A stretch of DNA of 64,000 bases from Schistosoma mansoni. Its lineage: Eukaryota; Platyhelminthes; Trematoda; Strigeidida; Schistosomatidae. The DNA is taken from assembly GCF_000237925.1 (NCBI RefSeq), contig NC_031502.1, positions 8,425,352-8,489,351 on the forward strand, given 5' to 3'. Shown here piece after piece: positions 63,856 to 64,000 of this stretch. Each line of letters begins with the position of its first letter. The first letter of the stretch is position 1. The notes under the pieces are model-generated. The model was not told where the DNA came from, did no database searches, and saw nothing but the letters and a program-made list of their open reading frames with translations. The position numbers and the translations under genes are program-made.

Positions 63856-64000
63856 TTCACCATGCAGGTTCAAAGTCTATTACCTCAAGAACATCCAGCG
63901 TGTAGGCGTTTACATCATGCTGGTTTATTGCATCCAGAAACTCCAGGTAGTCAGTTAGCTGTCTTATGGTTGGAACGAATACATCGTGCTATGCGATTGC
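39907..64000 (+). CDS. RICTOR: RICTOR (TORC2 subunit), N-terminal half, partial
   Basis: Scaffold subunit of TOR complex 2, which phosphorylates AKT/SGK/PKC kinases; helical ARM/HEAT-repeat protein. Exons placed: 39907-40126, 44809-44940, 45223-45467, 49820-50239 (or to 50275), 52203-52633, 56360-56421, 59415-59497, 61030-61406, 62919-62999, 63868-64000 and onward. Adjacent phases agree wherever exons are consecutive. Matches to human RICTOR in order: LRCAALRCLRYYV with VRAAGLRALRYLI, LDLLIARCMDL with VDYLIARCIDI, ILLLRSWPGI with IATFRSWAGI, LPIPHSSV with LPLPVVTE, DLMNNYYAILLATLVEAGLY with DLMDNYLALILSAFIRNGLL. At least one exon is missing between 52633 and 56360 and one between 59497 and 61030. 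The first exon starts mid-codon, so the start lies upstream or was missed. Confidence 0.88.
40440..43500 (+). mobile_element. RTE-clade LINE, near full length but dead (copy B), in a RICTOR intron
   Basis: Plus strand. Endonuclease from about 40700 (ARTLESRAIDVCYVSEPRIQ; ISCGLAGVGLALSSKAEQAL), second half near 41400 (HALVRARICLRLMGRRN), linker to 42200, reverse transcriptase 42240-42870 (YAGFRPGLGWINQIFTLRKV; QGCLLSPLLSNFV; YADD near 42810), C-terminal region to about 43470. Many stops and frameshifts. Bases 42607-43321 are identical to 11974-12688. Confidence 0.9.
42607..43321 (+). repeat. 715-bp block identical to 11974-12688
   Basis: I compared the two stretches base by base and found no difference or gap (offset 30633). 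Just outside, two of the next 20 bases differ on the left, and on the right the two copies diverge at once although both are still LINE sequence. Confidence 0.95.
43500..44808. other. RICTOR intron, nothing recognised but a small motif
   Basis: AT-rich intron DNA. The stretch 44381-44410 reads on the minus strand gtctTCAACTagaccgaaac, reminiscent of a hammerhead stem II plus GAAA, but with mismatches in the core. Confidence 0.35.
44809..44940 (+). CDS. RICTOR: RICTOR exon (ALRCLRYYV)
   Basis: Encodes LRLPLWHHNPSLRCAALRCL, then RYYVHSSVDVELLLECRLDL and LIAR. Strong match to the first conserved RICTOR block. Acceptor ctattcag, donor CG|gtaagt. Confidence 0.93.
45223..45467 (+). CDS. RICTOR: RICTOR exon (Ser/Asn-rich insertion)
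   Basis: Starts ATGTATGGAC, completing Arg to read RCMDL (human RCIDI), then a low-complexity stretch rich in Ser, Asn and Pro with no human counterpart, ending C|gtatgt. Phase fits both neighbours. Confidence 0.85.
45468..46606. other. RICTOR intron with (TA)n tract
   Basis: No gene. A (TA)n microsatellite lies near 46089-46110. Confidence 0.5.
46619..47120 (-). mobile_element. Sm-alpha-like hammerhead SINE composite
   Basis: tRNA-derived retroposon in a RICTOR intron. Minus strand: A-box TGGCTCAGTGG (46840-46830), B-box GTTCGAATC (46787-46779), then a hammerhead-type fold with TTGAGGA (46748-46742), stem GTCC/GGAC and GAAA (46726-46723), and the 3' body (gcttcaattgactcacgc). The ribozyme core has T where C3 of CUGANGA is needed, so it is probably inactive. 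From 47022 a second, plus-strand piece repeats stem-GAAAC-body (47041-47117). The whole insert is flanked by a 12-bp direct repeat, agcttgtcatat (46607-46618 and 47121-47132). Confidence 0.88.
46998..47031. repeat. (ATT)n microsatellite inside the Sm-alpha composite
   Basis: About 10 att units immediately before tatcagaagggg. Confidence 0.9.
47133..49085. other. RICTOR intron, nothing recognised
   Basis: AT-rich intron DNA; short chance frames only. Confidence 0.45.
49090..49460 (+). mobile_element. RTE LINE 3'-end fragment in a RICTOR intron
   Basis: Degraded 3' end of the YADD RTE family: the stretch around 49180-49440 follows the order of the coding end of copies B and E (cttcatcgactgaaatgcct; gaccgtgttg; ggttcagagtcgttca). 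5'-truncated and full of changes. Confidence 0.65.
49820..50239 (+). CDS. RICTOR: RICTOR exon (VLRLIYYITRL)
   Basis: Encodes ERQIVLRLIYYITRLAPQLI (human TQALRLVRKMITVNASLFPS) and DTTIRGCLLILAEL (human DRMVRACIAIICEL). The donor AG|gtgagc at 50240 keeps the frame into the next exon. The homology seems to run further, to 50271 (FDLVVYTS against PEVVALRG), but there the frame meets TAA (50272-50274) just before a second donor, AAA|gtaag. Both donors give the same phase. Confidence 0.88.
50276..52202. other. RICTOR intron
   Basis: Intron DNA with a (TA)n tract near 51070-51086. A tRNA-like SINE remnant may lie at 51925-52080: it has a B-box-like ggctcaaaccc (51979-51989) and a non-tRNA body, but no sound A-box. 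Confidence 0.4.
52203..52633 (+). CDS. RICTOR: RICTOR exon with Tyr/His/Asn triplet-repeat tract
   Basis: Encodes ILALERLILRTNPSVVNHS, then about 45 residues almost wholly Tyr, His, Asp and Asn made by tay, cay and aay triplet repeats (52280-52415), then IGKKLLLLFPLIGQIIIQAL and SRIHEAVILSLIAVLNRSEY (human SRINEALITTILHLLNHP). Acceptor ctctag, donor TCG|gtaaga. The tract interrupts a helical repeat region without breaking the frame. Confidence 0.87.
52648..52684. repeat. (TA)n microsatellite after a splice donor
   Basis: About 17 TA units starting 15 bp into the intron. Confidence 0.9.
52850..53698 (+). mobile_element. RTE LINE (YVDD family) 3' fragment
   Basis: Follows the last third of copy F (38430-39070) in order: cttacaccaatcaggttcat, then gatgttagtgtggtttt, to the 3' UTR and a tail at 53625-53698 like that of copy F. 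5'-truncated, with many changes. In a RICTOR intron, same strand. Confidence 0.75.
53700..56359. other. RICTOR intron(s); at least one exon not identified
   Basis: Phases at 52633 (0) and 56360 (2) do not match, so at least one exon must lie here. Candidates: 55494-55558 (after aaattgcag, before gtgagt; ILRYFHIFTIFSAPIKIIFQ) and a coding-like stretch at 55005-55160, but neither shows clear RICTOR similarity. Confidence 0.4.
56360..56421 (+). CDS. RICTOR: RICTOR exon (LLLRSWPG)
   Basis: Encodes YPSFPICARNSLILLLRSWP, matching human ARFLASKMGIIATFRSWAG. Donor G|gtaaag is secure; the acceptor (gatgatag) is my best choice but a site further upstream is possible. Confidence 0.85.
56422..58440. other. 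RICTOR intron
   Basis: No gene. A (TA)n tract lies at 57678-57693. At 57431-57478 the minus strand reads a sequence resembling the Sm-alpha hammerhead block (see findings). Confidence 0.45.
58446..58973 (-). mobile_element. Short LINE-derived element (copy S3) in a RICTOR intron
   Basis: Complete reverse-strand copy of the 500-bp element seen at 34125-34640. Flanked by tttattttt on both sides (58441-58449 region and 58974-58983), a possible target-site duplication, though the tract is simple enough to be chance. Confidence 0.86.
59415..59497 (+). CDS. RICTOR: RICTOR exon (PTLQTLLYTLGV)
   Basis: Encodes IFHFIHDGLPTLQTLLYTLG then VGNTEIR, matching human INLCKPGNSGIQSLIGVLC then IPNMEIR. GT at its start completes the glycine left by the previous exon. 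Donor AGA|gtgagt. Confidence 0.92.
59498..61029. other. RICTOR intron(s); one small exon not identified
   Basis: The human stretch RGLLEVLYDIFR should be encoded here. Phase 0 at the left and 1 at the right require an exon of 3n+1 bases that I could not pick out. Confidence 0.4.
61030..61406 (+). CDS. RICTOR: RICTOR exon (DLMNNYYAILLATL)
   Basis: Opens after ttccaacag with LPIPHSSVKELEPTILGLIE, continues through a Ser-rich stretch containing nine serines in a row (tca/tcatca repeat, 61241-61267), and ends DLMNNYYAILLATLVEAGLY-E before gtgtgt. Strong match to human RICTOR at both ends. Confidence 0.94.
61407..62918. other. RICTOR intron
   Basis: No gene. Contains a short (TA)n tract near 61635-61658 and loose ccctaa-type words at 62515-62590 that are not a telomere array. 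Confidence 0.45.
62919..62999 (+). CDS. RICTOR: RICTOR exon (TSTRAGYLLGLL)
   Basis: 81 bp, phase 0 at both ends: ALIRAVSDSNQVTSTRAGYL and LGLLAYK, matching human GLVEVITNSDDHISVRATIL and LGELLHM. Acceptor ttttttag, donor AAA|gtaagt. Confidence 0.94.
63815..63852. repeat. (TA)n microsatellite just before a RICTOR exon
   Basis: About 19 TA units ending 15 bp before the acceptor of the next exon; replaces the usual pyrimidine tract region. Confidence 0.92.
63868..64000 (+). CDS. RICTOR: RICTOR exon, cut by the window edge
   Basis: Begins VQSLLPQEHPACRRLHHAGL after ccatgcag and reads on to LAVLWLERIHRAMRL at the edge, matching human NTILPHSHSHHLHCLPTLMN and the following helix (AALNCLKRFHEMK). 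The gene continues to the right. Confidence 0.9.

Noticed and set aside
1-64000. CRISPR arrays, phage-like modules or bacterial operons
   Set aside because: No regularly spaced repeats, no ribosome-binding-site-led gene strings; the genes are spliced animal genes.

Overview
This window looks like genomic DNA of a flatworm, most likely a schistosome (Schistosoma or a close trematode relative). The reasons are an AT-rich sequence full of short triplet and (TA)n repeats, split genes with 34-37 bp micro-introns next to kilobase introns, several decayed RTE-clade LINEs (including an SR2-like family), and a hammerhead-bearing tRNA-derived retroposon of the Sm-alpha type. No bacterial-style operons, CRISPR arrays or rRNA genes are seen.

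Three host genes can be read exon by exon with matching splice phases. (1) A complete KDEL receptor gene (ERD2 family, + strand, 4877-5622): 212 residues in four exons separated by three micro-introns, one with a GC-AG boundary. (2) A haspin-type histone H3 kinase gene (- strand, 23072-11671): nine phase-consistent exons, 643 residues as read, kinase domain at the C-terminus. Its last three introns are swollen by LINE and SINE insertions. (3) The N-terminal half of a RICTOR gene (TORC2 subunit, + strand, from 39907 to the right edge): ten exons are placed, at least two are missing from my reading, and the gene continues beyond the window. The three do not form a pathway; they sit side by side in repeat-rich DNA.

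Layout: 1-2500 nothing recognised; 2514-4450 LTR-element and CR1-like LINE fossils; 4877-5622 KDEL receptor; 7014-10740 two RTE copies facing each other; 11671-23072 haspin with RTE, SR2-like and short LINE-derived elements in its introns; 23230-29430 a diverged direct duplication with no clear gene; 29880-31010 a Ty3/Gypsy pol fossil; 33040-39705 LINE fragments, a short LINE-derived element, a long hairpin and a long RTE copy; 39907-64000 RICTOR, whose introns hold another RTE copy (40440-43500), the Sm-alpha composite (46619-47120), two LINE 3' fragments and an inverted short element (58446-58973).

The most unusual signals are: a 715-bp block of decayed LINE sequence that is identical, base for base, at two sites 30.6 kb apart in two different genes, while the LINE sequence just beyond it is strongly diverged; a family of about 500-bp elements that joins the 5' leader of an RTE LINE to its 3' tail; a hammerhead SINE composite with a clean 12-bp target duplication; a Tyr/His/Asn tract in RICTOR encoded by triplet repeats; and an in-frame stop just inside a strong splice donor in RICTOR. 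I found no convincing wholly new gene system.
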